Part shown: one piece after another, positions 1 through 6,335 of the stretch
How positions within the stretch are numbered: position 1 is the first letter of the stretch
How the letters are laid out: every line of letters starts with the position of its first letter
Assembly: GCA_900320415.1 (NCBI GenBank)
Contig: ONSE01000036.1
Coordinates: 1 to 7,657, forward strand
Origin: an uncultured Eubacteriales bacterium
Lineage (GTDB): Bacteria > Bacillota > Clostridia > Oscillospirales > Acutalibacteraceae
Direction: 5' to 3'
Length of the DNA: 7,657 bases
Program-made: the position numbers and the translations under genes
The notes under the pieces: model-generated
The model's input: only the letters and a program-made list of their open reading frames with translations
The model's database searches: none
Told to the model about the DNA's origin: nothing

Positions 1-905
1 AGATTGACGAGAAGCTCCTTCGCGGCGTTGTAGCCCATCTTTTTCTGCCGGTTGTTCATCGCCGCCACCTCGATGATGACCGCGAGGTTTCGGCCCGGCT
101 TGACGGGAATGGTCAGCGCGGGGACCTCTACGCCGAGGATCTCCATGTATTCGCTGTCCAGTCCCATGCGGTCGTACACCTTGGCGTTTTCCCAAAGCTC
201 AAGATTGATGACCATATCTATTTTTTCCTGCATCTTGACCGCGCCCATGCCGAAGAGCTGCCGCGCGTTGATGATGCCGATGCCGCGCAGCTCGATGAAA
301 TGACGGATATTCGCGGGCGCTTTGCCTATCAGGGTATTGACGTTGGTGCGCAGGATCTCTACCGCGTCGTCCGCGACAAGGCGGTGACCGCGCTTAATCA
401 GCTCGATGGCGGTCTCACTCTTTCCGACGCCGCTGTCGCCGATCAGCAGACAGCCCTCGCCGTAGACCTCCACCAGAACACCGTGGCGCGTGATGCGCGG
501 CGCCAGCTCGCGGTTCAGGAACTGAACCAGACGCGCGGTCAGATCGGAGGTGTTTTCGTCGGTGGCGAATATTGACACCTTGTGCAGCTTGGCGCTCTCG
601 AGTATCACGTTGGTCGGCTCGATCCGGCGGCAGATGATCACCGCGGGAGGTCCGAAGCTGAAAATGGACTCGATGACCATTTTCTGCGCCTCCGAGCCGA
701 ACCTGCCCAGATAGGCAAACTCGGTGTTGCCGAGCACCTGTATGCGCTTGTTGTCGAAAAATTCAAAATAACCAGTCAGCTCCAGTCCCGGCCGGTTGAT
801 CTCCACGGTTGAAATATTGATTTGCTCATAATTATCCGCGATATACACCTTGTCGAGTCCGAGACTGTCAACGATTTGGGATAAAGGTACCGAAAATTCT
901 GACAT
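1..905 (-). CDS. hprK: HPr kinase/phosphorylase, 3' end cut by window edge
   Basis: Bifunctional cytosolic enzyme that phosphorylates HPr of the sugar phosphotransferase system on its regulatory serine and also removes that phosphate; in Firmicutes this sets carbon catabolite repression. Reading from the ATG at 905 gives 301 residues with no stop before the edge. Family members are usually slightly over 300 residues, so only the extreme C-terminus is missing. The N-terminal domain covers about residues 1-130. The kinase domain has the conserved His141 in RHGVLVEVYG, the Walker A loop GDSGVGKSE at 156-164 (Lys162), KRGHRLVADDAVEI just after it, the family signature ELRGIGIIN at 205-213, and KPGRNLAVIIEVAAMN at 269-284. 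All expected active-site motifs are present, so it should be functional. An AAGGCGGTGG ribosome binding site precedes the ATG. It lies 115 bp downstream of the ger operon on the same strand but is functionally unrelated to it. Confidence 0.96.
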   Translation of the reverse strand, partial: MSEFSVPLSQIVDSLGLDKVYIADNYEQINISTVEINRPGLELTGYFEFFDNKRIQVLGNTEFAYLGRFGSEAQKMVIESIFSFGPPAVIICRRIEPTNVILESAKLHKVSIFATDENTSDLTARLVQFLNRELAPRITRHGVLVEVYGEGCLLIGDSGVGKSETAIELIKRGHRLVADDAVEILRTNVNTLIGKAPANIRHFIELRGIGIINARQLFGMGAVKMQEKIDMVINLELWENAKVYDRMGLDSEYMEILGVEVPALTIPVKPGRNLAVIIEVAAMNNRQKKMGYNAAKELLVN

Positions 906-960
906 ACTGCCACCGCCTTTTTGAATTTGGGTATATTGACACACCATACAATTAAGTTAT

Positions 961-989
961 ATTATACAACAAACTGCGGCAGAGATAAA
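961..989 (-). promoter_or_regulatory. Probable vegetative promoter of hprK
   Basis: On the minus strand a perfect TATAAT lies at 966-961. Seventeen bases upstream is TTTATC (989-984), a weak 3/6 match to a sigma-A -35 element. The predicted transcript start is about 50 bases before the hprK ATG. The whole 906-1020 gap is AT-rich and otherwise holds nothing I recognise: no hairpin, RNA gene or reading frame. The -10 element is convincing and the -35 is not. Confidence 0.4.
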
Positions 990-1020
990 GTCTTTTAATG
1001 AAATATTCGACAATTATTTT

Positions 1021-1623
1021 TTATTTTTTTCGCCTGATTTCAAATTCGCTCACTTTTAGTTCTTTTTCGGAACTAACAAAGGGCACCGTGAAGGATTCCT
1101 CCCCTTCCCGCGCGAATTGATTGAATATACTGAGATAGTTGATGCTGACGTCAGGATTATGATTCTTCAGAAGAATTAACTGTTCCTCTATCACCCTCTG
1201 CGCTCGGTTGTTTTCGCGGAAGCTCTCCATTGTTTTGTCGTCGCAGAGTGTGACATAGGCTATCGGGGAGAAGGACGGACGGGTGGAGATAAAATCGATG
1301 TCCGACTCCATGACCTCCTCATACACGTCCTCGTCAATCATCAGCAGCTCGAGCTTGGCAAGAGAAAAGTGAGGTATATAGCTCTCCTCCGCGAGCGCAC
1401 ACGCCTCCTCAAGGGAATCTGCCCTCACGTCCACGCCCCACGGCTTTTCGTCATCCGTCAGACGGTAGAAGGTATAGATGATCTCCCCGTCCTGCCTGTT
1501 GACGCTCACATTCTCAATGATGGCAGCGGTCTCAATGCGGCGCGAGGTATTGCAGCCCGTCAGAAGCAAGGCTGAAAAGGCAACGCTCCATATGGTTAAT
1601 ACTATGCTAATTTTTCGGCGCAT
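1021..1623 (-). CDS. GerC-family spore germination lipoprotein, short form without the C-terminal domain
   Basis: Third subunit (GerAC/GerBC/GerKC type) of a spore nutrient germinant receptor, expected to be lipid-anchored on the outer face of the spore inner membrane. A signal peptide ends in the lipobox LLTGC, with Cys24 as the lipidation site. The following 'RRIETAAIIENVSVNRQDG' and the SLEEACALAEESYIPHFSLAKLEL stretch (split here: SLEEACALAEE, SYIPHFSLAKLEL) fit the family's N-terminal domain, which normally reads as an ancient-type 'EI...A.v...' strand and a 'gH.k.liigee' strand. The protein is 200 residues, whereas B. subtilis GerAC is about 370. It ends just where family members continue into the C-terminal domain. 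Shifting the A7 run before the stop opens no longer frame, so this is not a simple homopolymer error. A GGAGG site lies 7 bases before the ATG, inside the permease gene, and the two genes overlap by 17 bp. Family assignment leans partly on operon position. Confidence 0.85.
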   Translation of the reverse strand: MRRKISIVLTIWSVAFSALLLTGCNTSRRIETAAIIENVSVNRQDGEIIYTFYRLTDDEKPWGVDVRADSLEEACALAEESYIPHFSLAKLELLMIDEDVYEEVMESDIDFISTRPSFSPIAYVTLCDDKTMESFRENNRAQRVIEEQLILLKNHNPDVSINYLSIFNQFAREGEESFTVPFVSSEKELKVSEFEIRRKK

Positions 1624-2671
1624 TTGACTTCCTCCCTATAAAATACCAGATCATTGGGATAACCGCCGCCGGGATGACCGTCAGAACGACAAACAGCAAC
1701 GGATTTGTCAGCACCTCTCTGACGGGATCGAGATATGTCGCCGCCACATCGAGAGCCAGAATGATTCCCGTGAAAAGGATGATCGGTCTTAGCTCCCCGC
1801 TCCTTCCGACGCTTTTGGTGATGCAGCAAAGCAGCAGCGAGAGTATCATAAACACCGCCATCGTGCTCAGGGCGAGATAAAAGCTCTCGATTCCCGCGAA
1901 GGTGGAAAAATGCGCCACACGCGACAGCAGGAAGGTCTGGAAGCCCTGCCGCCGCGAATAATCACCCAGCGCGAAACAGATGAAAAAGATGACAGCGGCG
2001 TATTTTATACCCGTAAATACCAGGGCAAAAACAGGCTGCCGCAGCCTGAAATTGCTCACACAGCCCGACAGGCAGGCGAAGATGGGAATGATAAAGGCAG
2101 GCGTGACAAAATAGACCGTGTTCTGCAGGAATTCCCCGGCATCTCCCCTGAGCGCGAAGGTGCAGTGCCCCCAGTCCACCTCGGAAACGCTGCCGCCGAA
2201 CATCAGGATATTGGTCAGCAGGGCAAACGCGAAGAGGAATACACCGAACCGCGAGATGACGTTGACACCCTTGCAGGCGGCGTAAACGCAGCAGGCGAGC
2301 AGCACCACCGTGATCAGACAGGGTGACGCCTCCGGAAAATACTTTGTGTGGAACATCTCCGTATAGGGCAGCAGAAAATACAGCGCCGTATAGACAAAAC
2401 AGCAGGAATAAACCGCCGCCAGAGGGAGCTTCGCCCTTGGCGTACATCTCTCCGCCAGCTGCAGCACATCGCCGTCTGTCCGTATTTTGATGAAGAGGGA
2501 GGGCAGAAAAAGGACAAAGCACACCGACAGTCCGCCGAGAATACCGAGCAGCTGAAAGGTGAAGGAGGTGTCCGCCGCAAGATCATCATTCTGTAAAAGA
2601 ATAATCGAACAGGCGCACAGCATCAGCGCCAGCAAAAAACGCTTGGAGGAAAATTTAATTCTTGCCTGCAT
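1607..2671 (-). CDS. GerB-family spore germinant receptor permease subunit
   Basis: Integral membrane B subunit (GerAB/GerBB/GerKB type) of a spore germinant receptor, belonging to the amino acid-polyamine-organocation transporter superfamily. In characterised receptors this subunit binds the germinant within its membrane core. At 354 residues it has the usual family length. About ten hydrophobic segments can be seen, for example near residues 12-27, 41-63, 85-102, 117-133, 139-158, 184-204, 213-234, 260-283, 296-311 and 325-346. Family-like features are the 'KGVNVISRFG' turn at 134-143 and 'GIESFYLALS' at 260-269, which aligns with the conserved GxE...W region of GerAB proteins. It is unusually rich in cysteine (16 residues). 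The ATG at 2671 has GGAGG 6 bases upstream, and its first 17 bases overlap the A-subunit gene, suggesting translational coupling. The germinant cannot be predicted. Confidence 0.92.
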   Translation of the reverse strand: MQARIKFSSKRFLLALMLCACSIILLQNDDLAADTSFTFQLLGILGGLSVCFVLFLPSLFIKIRTDGDVLQLAERCTPRAKLPLAAVYSCCFVYTALYFLLPYTEMFHTKYFPEASPCLITVVLLACCVYAACKGVNVISRFGVFLFAFALLTNILMFGGSVSEVDWGHCTFALRGDAGEFLQNTVYFVTPAFIIPIFACLSGCVSNFRLRQPVFALVFTGIKYAAVIFFICFALGDYSRRQGFQTFLLSRVAHFSTFAGIESFYLALSTMAVFMILSLLLCCITKSVGRSGELRPIILFTGIILALDVAATYLDPVREVLTNPLLFVVLTVIPAAVIPMIWYFIGRKSNAPKN

Positions 2672-4124
2672 CCGTTACCTCCGTTTCGGGAAATCGCTGC
2701 ACACGGATGGTGTGCCTGGCGAGCTGCTTCCAGCTCGCGCGGATAAAGACATCGCGCATTCTTTTGAAAGAAAACGGCGCGAGCGACGACATATAGGGAA
2801 CTCCCAGCGAGGTCTTGCTGCACATACTGATGAGAATTACCGCTGTGGCAAGTGTTATCCCCCACAGCCCCGTGAGACCTCCCACGGCGATCAGAATGAA
2901 CCGCAGCATCATGATCGGCGGATAGAGCGAGGACGTCACGTAGCTGCAAATCGCTGCGGTCGCCACTACCATCAGGGTGGACGAGCTGATGATCCCTGCC
3001 GTCACGGCGCTCTCCCCGATCACGAGCGCGCCGACGATACTGACGGCGTGTCCGAGGGATTTCGGGATCCGCAGTCCCGCCTCCTTCATGATCTCATACA
3101 CCAGCGTGATGCCCAGCACCTCCGCCGTCACGGGGAACGGCGTTTTCGCGAGTGATTCGGAGGTGCTGATGAGCAGCCACGTCGGAAAATACTCGGGGTG
3201 GAACTGCGCCAGCGCGACATACAGACCGGGCAGGAACACCGCGGTAAAAAAGGAGATATACTTGATCACACGGACAAAGGCGGCGTAATAGGTGCGGTTG
3301 GAGTAGTCGTCCACCCCCTGGAATTCCTCAACAAAGAGACGCGGTACGATGATTACGGCGGGCGTGCCGTCCACAATCACGGCTATTCTTCCCTCCGTCA
3401 GCTTGCCGCAGACGGTGTCGGGCCGTTCGGAGATTCCCACTCCCGAAAACAGACGGCTCGTCTGCCTGTCCTCGAGGTAGTCAGACAGATAACCCGACGC
3501 CAGCACCGTCTCCAAATCACAGGAGTTCAGGCGTTCCTTCAGCGTCGCGAGCAGCTCCCGCGACACCTTGGACTGCAAATAGCAAAGCATCAGCTGCGTC
3601 CGGGAATCGCTCCCCACCGTCATCTGCTCAAACACCAGCTCGGGGCTTTTGACGCGCCGCCGTATCAGCGACATATTGACGCGCAGCGGCTCCGAAAAGC
3701 CTTCTCGCGAGCCTCGCTGCACCACCTCGCTCTCCGGCTCGCTGACGCCGCGGAAGGCGTAGCCCTGCACGCCGACGGCATACATCTTTTCCGCCCCGTC
3801 TATCGCCAGCACAGCAAATCCGGAGGTAAGATAGGTGATCAGCTCGTCAATGGTCTCCAGCTCCGTCACGTCCGACGAGGCGATCACCGACCGGAAAACG
3901 CATTCCGCGACAGCGGACGGCGCCATGCTGCCGAATTCGCAGGGCAGCAGCGGATTGATCACCGACTGCGCGAGCTGCTCCTTGTCCACCAGTCCCTCCA
4001 TTGTCAGCACCAGCGCCTTGACGCAGGCGTCGGAATTCAGCGTAAGCTCCCTGACCGTGAGGTCGGCGGACTGCGCGAATTGCCTTTCCAGATTCGTTTT
4101 TATTTCTACTACAGAATATTTCAT
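2655..4124 (-). CDS. GerA-family spore germinant receptor A subunit
   Basis: A subunit (GerAA/GerBA/GerKA type) of a spore germinant receptor in the spore inner membrane; GerAA-type proteins oligomerise and are reported to act in ion release early in germination. The product has 489 residues from the ATG at 4124. The N-terminal cytosolic region (about 1-280) carries RGSREGFSEPLRVN (137-150), SLIRRRVKSPEL (152-163), and ISERPDTV plus 'LTEGRIAVIVDGTP' (231-255), all hallmark family motifs. The membrane domain follows with FLPGLYVAL (297-305), FHPEYFPT (308-315), TPFPVTAEVL (328-337), 'EAGLRIPKSLG' (348-358) and 'IVGALVIGESAVTAG' (363-377). An in-frame TTG ten codons upstream (4154) is possible. 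I prefer 4124 because GGTGAT lies 3 bases (GATAAC spacing from GGT) ahead of the ATG and because the TTG falls inside the putative promoter spacer. First gene of the A-B-C operon. Confidence 0.96.
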   Translation of the reverse strand: MKYSVVEIKTNLERQFAQSADLTVRELTLNSDACVKALVLTMEGLVDKEQLAQSVINPLLPCEFGSMAPSAVAECVFRSVIASSDVTELETIDELITYLTSGFAVLAIDGAEKMYAVGVQGYAFRGVSEPESEVVQRGSREGFSEPLRVNMSLIRRRVKSPELVFEQMTVGSDSRTQLMLCYLQSKVSRELLATLKERLNSCDLETVLASGYLSDYLEDRQTSRLFSGVGISERPDTVCGKLTEGRIAVIVDGTPAVIIVPRLFVEEFQGVDDYSNRTYYAAFVRVIKYISFFTAVFLPGLYVALAQFHPEYFPTWLLISTSESLAKTPFPVTAEVLGITLVYEIMKEAGLRIPKSLGHAVSIVGALVIGESAVTAGIISSSTLMVVATAAICSYVTSSLYPPIMMLRFILIAVGGLTGLWGITLATAVILISMCSKTSLGVPYMSSLAPFSFKRMRDVFIRASWKQLARHTIRVQRFPETEVTDAGKN

Positions 4125-4127
4125 GTT

Positions 4128-4134
4128 ATCACCG
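4128..4134 (-). promoter_or_regulatory. Ribosome binding site that decides the GerA A-subunit start
   Basis: On the minus strand CGGTGAT ends 3 bases before the ATG at 4124. GGTGAT pairs with the ATCACC part of the 16S rRNA 3' tail, an upstream-shifted but genuine Shine-Dalgarno register. No comparable site is placed for the TTG at 4154. Confidence 0.65.
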
Positions 4135-4138
4135 CTTT

Positions 4139-4169
4139 TACTTTTCCACAGCAAGCGGGAATATATTCA
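4139..4169 (-). promoter_or_regulatory. Candidate forespore (sigma-G/F-like) promoter for the ger operon
   Basis: On the minus strand TGAATA (4169-4164) matches the sigma-F/sigma-G -35 pattern. After an 18-base spacer comes AAAAGTA (4145-4139), only a 4/7 match to the sigma-G -10 pattern CATACTA. In B. subtilis ger operons are transcribed in the forespore by sigma-G, so the role fits. A weakness is that transcription would begin near 4132, inside or at the edge of the ribosome binding site. Confidence 0.3.
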
Positions 4170-4188
4170 TCACTGCAGGTAAATACTA
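4158..4188 (+). promoter_or_regulatory. Candidate forespore (sigma-G-like) promoter for the DUF421-DUF4363 pair
   Basis: GGAATA (4158-4163) matches the sigma-G -35 pattern TGAATA at 5/6. After an 18-base spacer, AATACTA (4182-4188) matches the -10 pattern CATACTA at 6/7. The -35 shares the central palindrome with the opposing promoter. The predicted start, about 4195, leaves a leader of only about ten bases and would trim the ribosome binding site, so the assignment is tentative. Confidence 0.42.
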
Positions 4189-4192
4189 GTCA

Positions 4193-4199
4193 CGGTGAT
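4193..4199 (+). promoter_or_regulatory. Ribosome binding site of the DUF421 gene
   Basis: CGGTGAT lies 5 bases before the ATG at 4205 and is the mirror image of the site in front of the divergent GerA gene. A TGA in the same frame at 4196-4198 excludes any earlier start. Confidence 0.6.
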
Positions 4200-4204
4200 T
4201 TTTT

Positions 4205-4879
4205 ATGTTAATATCCGTTATCCGCACGCTGATCCTGTACGCCTTCATTATCGTCGCCATCAGGCTGATGGGCAAGCGGCAGATCAGCGATATGCAGCCG
4301 AGCGAGCTGGTGGTCACGCTGGTCGTTTCCGACATCGCTTCCCTCCCCATGCAGAACACCTCCCAGCCGCTGCTCAGCGGCGTGATCCCTGTGATGGTAC
4401 TGGTCGCGCTGGAGATCCTGACAAGCGTCATTATGATGAAAAGCAGACGGTTCCGCAGACTTGTGTGCGGAAATCCCGTCGTCGTCATCGAGGACGGCAA
4501 GCTGCTGCAGGGACAGCTGCGGCGGCTCCGCATGACGACCGAGGATCTGTTCGCGCAGCTCCGTCAGCAGAATATCTTCTCCCTCGCCGACGTGCAGTAC
4601 TGCATCGTGGAAACCAACGGCATGGTGAGCGTTCTCGAAAAGCCGCAGCACCGGATACCTGACGCGGAGGAAATGGGTGTTGCCATCGAGGACAACAAGC
4701 TGGAGACCGTTGTCATCAGCGACGGCAAGCTGCTGCGCGACGGCATGGAGCTGTGTCAGACCGACAGCGAACAGGTAAAGCGGCTCCTTGAGGAAAGCGG
4801 CGTCCGCGCCGAAGAGGTCTTTCTCATGACGCTGGACGGAAAGGGTAACTATCAGATCGTCAGGAAGGAGGCGTCATGA
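4205..4879 (+). CDS. DUF421 (YetF-like) membrane protein
   Basis: Membrane protein of the DUF421/YetF family, with no established biochemical activity. Some family members (YetF and the 2Duf protein of Bacillus) are spore membrane proteins linked to spore resistance and germination behaviour. The 224-residue product has an N-terminal helix (about 1-20) followed by the family motif RLMGKRQ (20-26), and SELVVTLVVSDIA (33-45) leading into a second hydrophobic segment. A third segment lies at about 57-78, followed by the basic RRFRRLVCGNPVVVIEDG (81-98). The cytosolic part (about 90-224) has the typical 'EDLFAQLRQQNIFSLADVQ' and 'IVETNGMVSVL' elements of the C-terminal domain. Length is normal for the family. 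It starts 80 bp from, and divergent to, the ger operon, and overlaps the next gene by four bases. A spore-membrane role here is inferred from context and from the promoter match. Confidence 0.92.
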   Translation: MLISVIRTLILYAFIIVAIRLMGKRQISDMQPSELVVTLVVSDIASLPMQNTSQPLLSGVIPVMVLVALEILTSVIMMKSRRFRRLVCGNPVVVIEDGKLLQGQLRRLRMTTEDLFAQLRQQNIFSLADVQYCIVETNGMVSVLEKPQHRIPDAEEMGVAIEDNKLETVVISDGKLLRDGMELCQTDSEQVKRLLEESGVRAEEVFLMTLDGKGNYQIVRKEAS

Positions 4880-5256
4880 AGCGTACCGTCATTTCTATCG
4901 GACTTCTGCTGGTTTGCCTGGGTGCGTCAGCAACGCAGCTGTTTTACATCTGCGGCAATGTAAACGAGTCTCTCGCCATCATAGAACAGATCGACACCTA
5001 TATGCGCAAGGACGACTTTCGGAACGCGCTGTCCGACTGCGCGGCGATCAATGAAAAATGGGGCGGCGTCGCGAAGAAGGTTGACTCCCTTCTGATCCAC
5101 GATTATGTGGACGGCATCAGTCTGAGCCTTGCGCAGATGCAGACGCATATCGAAAACGGCAATCCCGATATGTACTTTGCAGAAAGCGAAAAAGCAAAAA
5201 AGGCACTCGCGTCCATCAGGGACAGCGAGTACCCGTATGCGGAGAATATTTTATAA
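4876..5256 (+). CDS. DUF4363-family small membrane-anchored protein
   Basis: Small protein of 126 residues, unknown function. A single N-terminal hydrophobic helix (about 4-24, after the basic MKRT) acts as an anchor or uncleaved signal. The remainder is mostly helical and charged, with ESLAIIEQIDTYMRKDDF (31-48) and regularly spaced hydrophobics to the end, consistent with a helical bundle exposed outside the membrane. No lipobox is present. The size, the N-terminal anchor and the position directly behind a DUF421 gene match the DUF4363 family, which I recall as a frequent DUF421 partner in Clostridia. Its ATG overlaps the DUF421 stop as ATGA, with AGGAGG 4 bases upstream, so the two are almost certainly co-translated and may form a complex. 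The family name is recognised from pattern and context, not from a catalytic motif. Confidence 0.8.
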   Translation: MKRTVISIGLLLVCLGASATQLFYICGNVNESLAIIEQIDTYMRKDDFRNALSDCAAINEKWGGVAKKVDSLLIHDYVDGISLSLAQMQTHIENGNPDMYFAESEKAKKALASIRDSEYPYAENIL

Positions 5257-5267
5257 TTCCCCTGTAG

Positions 5268-5297
5268 AAAAAAGGCAGCGGATGACCGCTGCCTTTT
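5268..5297. terminator. Bidirectional intrinsic terminator between the DUF4363 gene and secF
   Basis: AAAAGGCAGCGG (5270-5281) pairs perfectly with CCGCTGCCTTTT (5286-5297) around the four-base loop ATGA. Read on the plus strand the stem ends in TTTT; read on the minus strand it ends in six T (complement of 5268-5273). It lies 11 bp after the DUF4363 stop and 21 bp after the secF stop, so it can serve both converging operons. Confidence 0.93.
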
Positions 5298-5318
5298 GTA
5301 TGCGTGAAATGTAAGGGA

Positions 5319-6335
5319 TCAAGCCGCTTTCTTGGCAGCCTTGTGATTCTGCCACATAACCCAGAGGGGACCCGCGATGCAGAGCGAGGAATAGCAGCCC
5401 GAGATAACGCCGATCATCATCGGCAGGGCAAAGCCCTTGACCGAAGCGATATTGAATACATAAGCGAGGATGTAAACGATCAGAATCGCCGTGAAGGTGG
5501 TGACAGACGTCATGATGGTTCTTCTCATGGTCTTGGAAGCGGACACATTGAATACCGTGCCGACATCCGTTCTTCTGCCCATCAGCTTTCTCTGCTCACG
5601 GACACGGTCGTAAATAACGATGGTGTCGTTCAGCGAGTAACCGAGGATCATCAGAACTACCGCGATAAAGTTCGAGTCGATCGGCATCTGGAAAATGACG
5701 TAGAGGAAGTAGATCATCGCGATATCGTGGAACAGCGCGACGAGCGCCATCATACCTGCGGAAAGACCGCCGATCTTCTTGAAGCGGATGGTCACGTAAA
5801 CAACCATCAGGATGCTCGCGAGAGCAACCGCCGCCAGACACTTGAGCAGGAAGTTGAAGCCCATGGAGGCGTCAACAGAGTTTGCCTCGAGTGTGGTGAA
5901 GCTGTTGTCGGGATACTGCGCCTGCAGGTCGGACTCAAGGTTCTTCTGGATCTCGGTGGCGATGGAGTCGTTGCCCGAGAACTGAACGGAAACGTTCTTG
6001 CCCGTGTTGCCCATCAGGTCAGTGGAGAAGGAGGTGGTGATTTTATCCGTTGTCTTTTCCTGGATGAAATCATACAGGGCGCCCTGGTCTACGGGATGCG
6101 CCTCGTCCTCGGTGTAGCTGAAGGTCAGCGTCGCGCCGCCCGAGAACTGGATATCAAGGGTCGTGCCGAAAATGAAGTTGCAGATAATACCGATCACAAT
6201 GACAGCGAGCGAAACACAGAAGAAGATCTTCTTCTTGCCGACGAAGTCAATAACCTTCTTGCCGCCGTTGAATTTCTCGCTGACTTCCTGAGCGGTCATC
6301 TGTACATCCGTCCTGGTATTTACATCAGTTTTCAT
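5319..6335 (-). CDS. secF: Protein translocase subunit SecF
   Basis: Inner-membrane accessory subunit of the Sec translocase; with SecD it uses the proton motive force to assist late steps of protein export. The 338-residue product has an N-terminal membrane helix (about 36-57), then the SecF-type GTTLDIQFSGGATLTF (57-72), an extracytoplasmic domain (about 65-160) and five further helices (about 160-328). The signature 'LGYSLNDTIVIYDRVREQ' (231-248) contains Asp237, and 'MRRTIMTSVTTF' (270-281) contains the conserved arginine region. These acidic and basic residues correspond to those implicated in proton coupling. VKGFALPMMIGVISGCYSS (299-317) is also typical. I chose the ATG at 6335 because GGAGG (6348-6344) sits 8 bases before it; the GTG at 6344 overlaps that site. 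It overlaps the secD stop by 11 bp, so translational coupling is likely. Confidence 0.97.
   Translation of the reverse strand: MKTDVNTRTDVQMTAQEVSEKFNGGKKVIDFVGKKKIFFCVSLAVIVIGIICNFIFGTTLDIQFSGGATLTFSYTEDEAHPVDQGALYDFIQEKTTDKITTSFSTDLMGNTGKNVSVQFSGNDSIATEIQKNLESDLQAQYPDNSFTTLEANSVDASMGFNFLLKCLAAVALASILMVVYVTIRFKKIGGLSAGMMALVALFHDIAMIYFLYVIFQMPIDSNFIAVVLMILGYSLNDTIVIYDRVREQRKLMGRRTDVGTVFNVSASKTMRRTIMTSVTTFTAILIVYILAYVFNIASVKGFALPMMIGVISGCYSSLCIAGPLWVMWQNHKAAKKAA

Larger units (their letters stand above)
4128..4199. repeat. 72-bp imperfect dyad spanning the divergent promoter region
   Basis: The centre is between bases 4163 and 4164. The middle is the perfect 10-bp palindrome GAATATATTC (4159-4168). 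The outer ends are ATCACCG (4128-4134) and CGGTGAT (4193-4199), which share exactly the same centre. Comparing the two 36-base half-sites position by position gives 21 identities by hand count: offsets 1-5, 11-13, 15, 19, 20, 22, 24, 25 and 30-36. The outer repeats coincide with the ribosome binding sites of the two divergent genes, and offsets 19-25 with their putative -10 elements. It may therefore be two facing copies of one promoter layout and not a protein operator. Confidence 0.7.

Noticed and set aside
906..1020. Possible riboswitch, small RNA or catabolite-responsive element in the leader of hprK
   Set aside because: No conserved aptamer-like core, no stable hairpin and no convincing cre palindrome was seen; the stretch is plain AT-rich promoter-like DNA.
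1021..1030. Homopolymer sequencing error as the cause of the short GerC protein
   Set aside because: Shifting the A7 run by one base in either direction leads to a stop almost immediately and restores no C-terminal domain.
4125..4154. Upstream TTG start at 4154 for the GerA A subunit (499 residues)
   Set aside because: The ten extra residues are not family-like, the codon is a rare start, and it lies in the putative promoter spacer. The ATG at 4124 has GGTGAT directly before it.
3198..4211. A 337-codon plus-strand frame opposite the GerA A-subunit gene
   Set aside because: Composition is dominated by Arg, His and Gln with no domain, and it runs through the divergent promoter into the DUF421 start. 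Shadow of the real gene.
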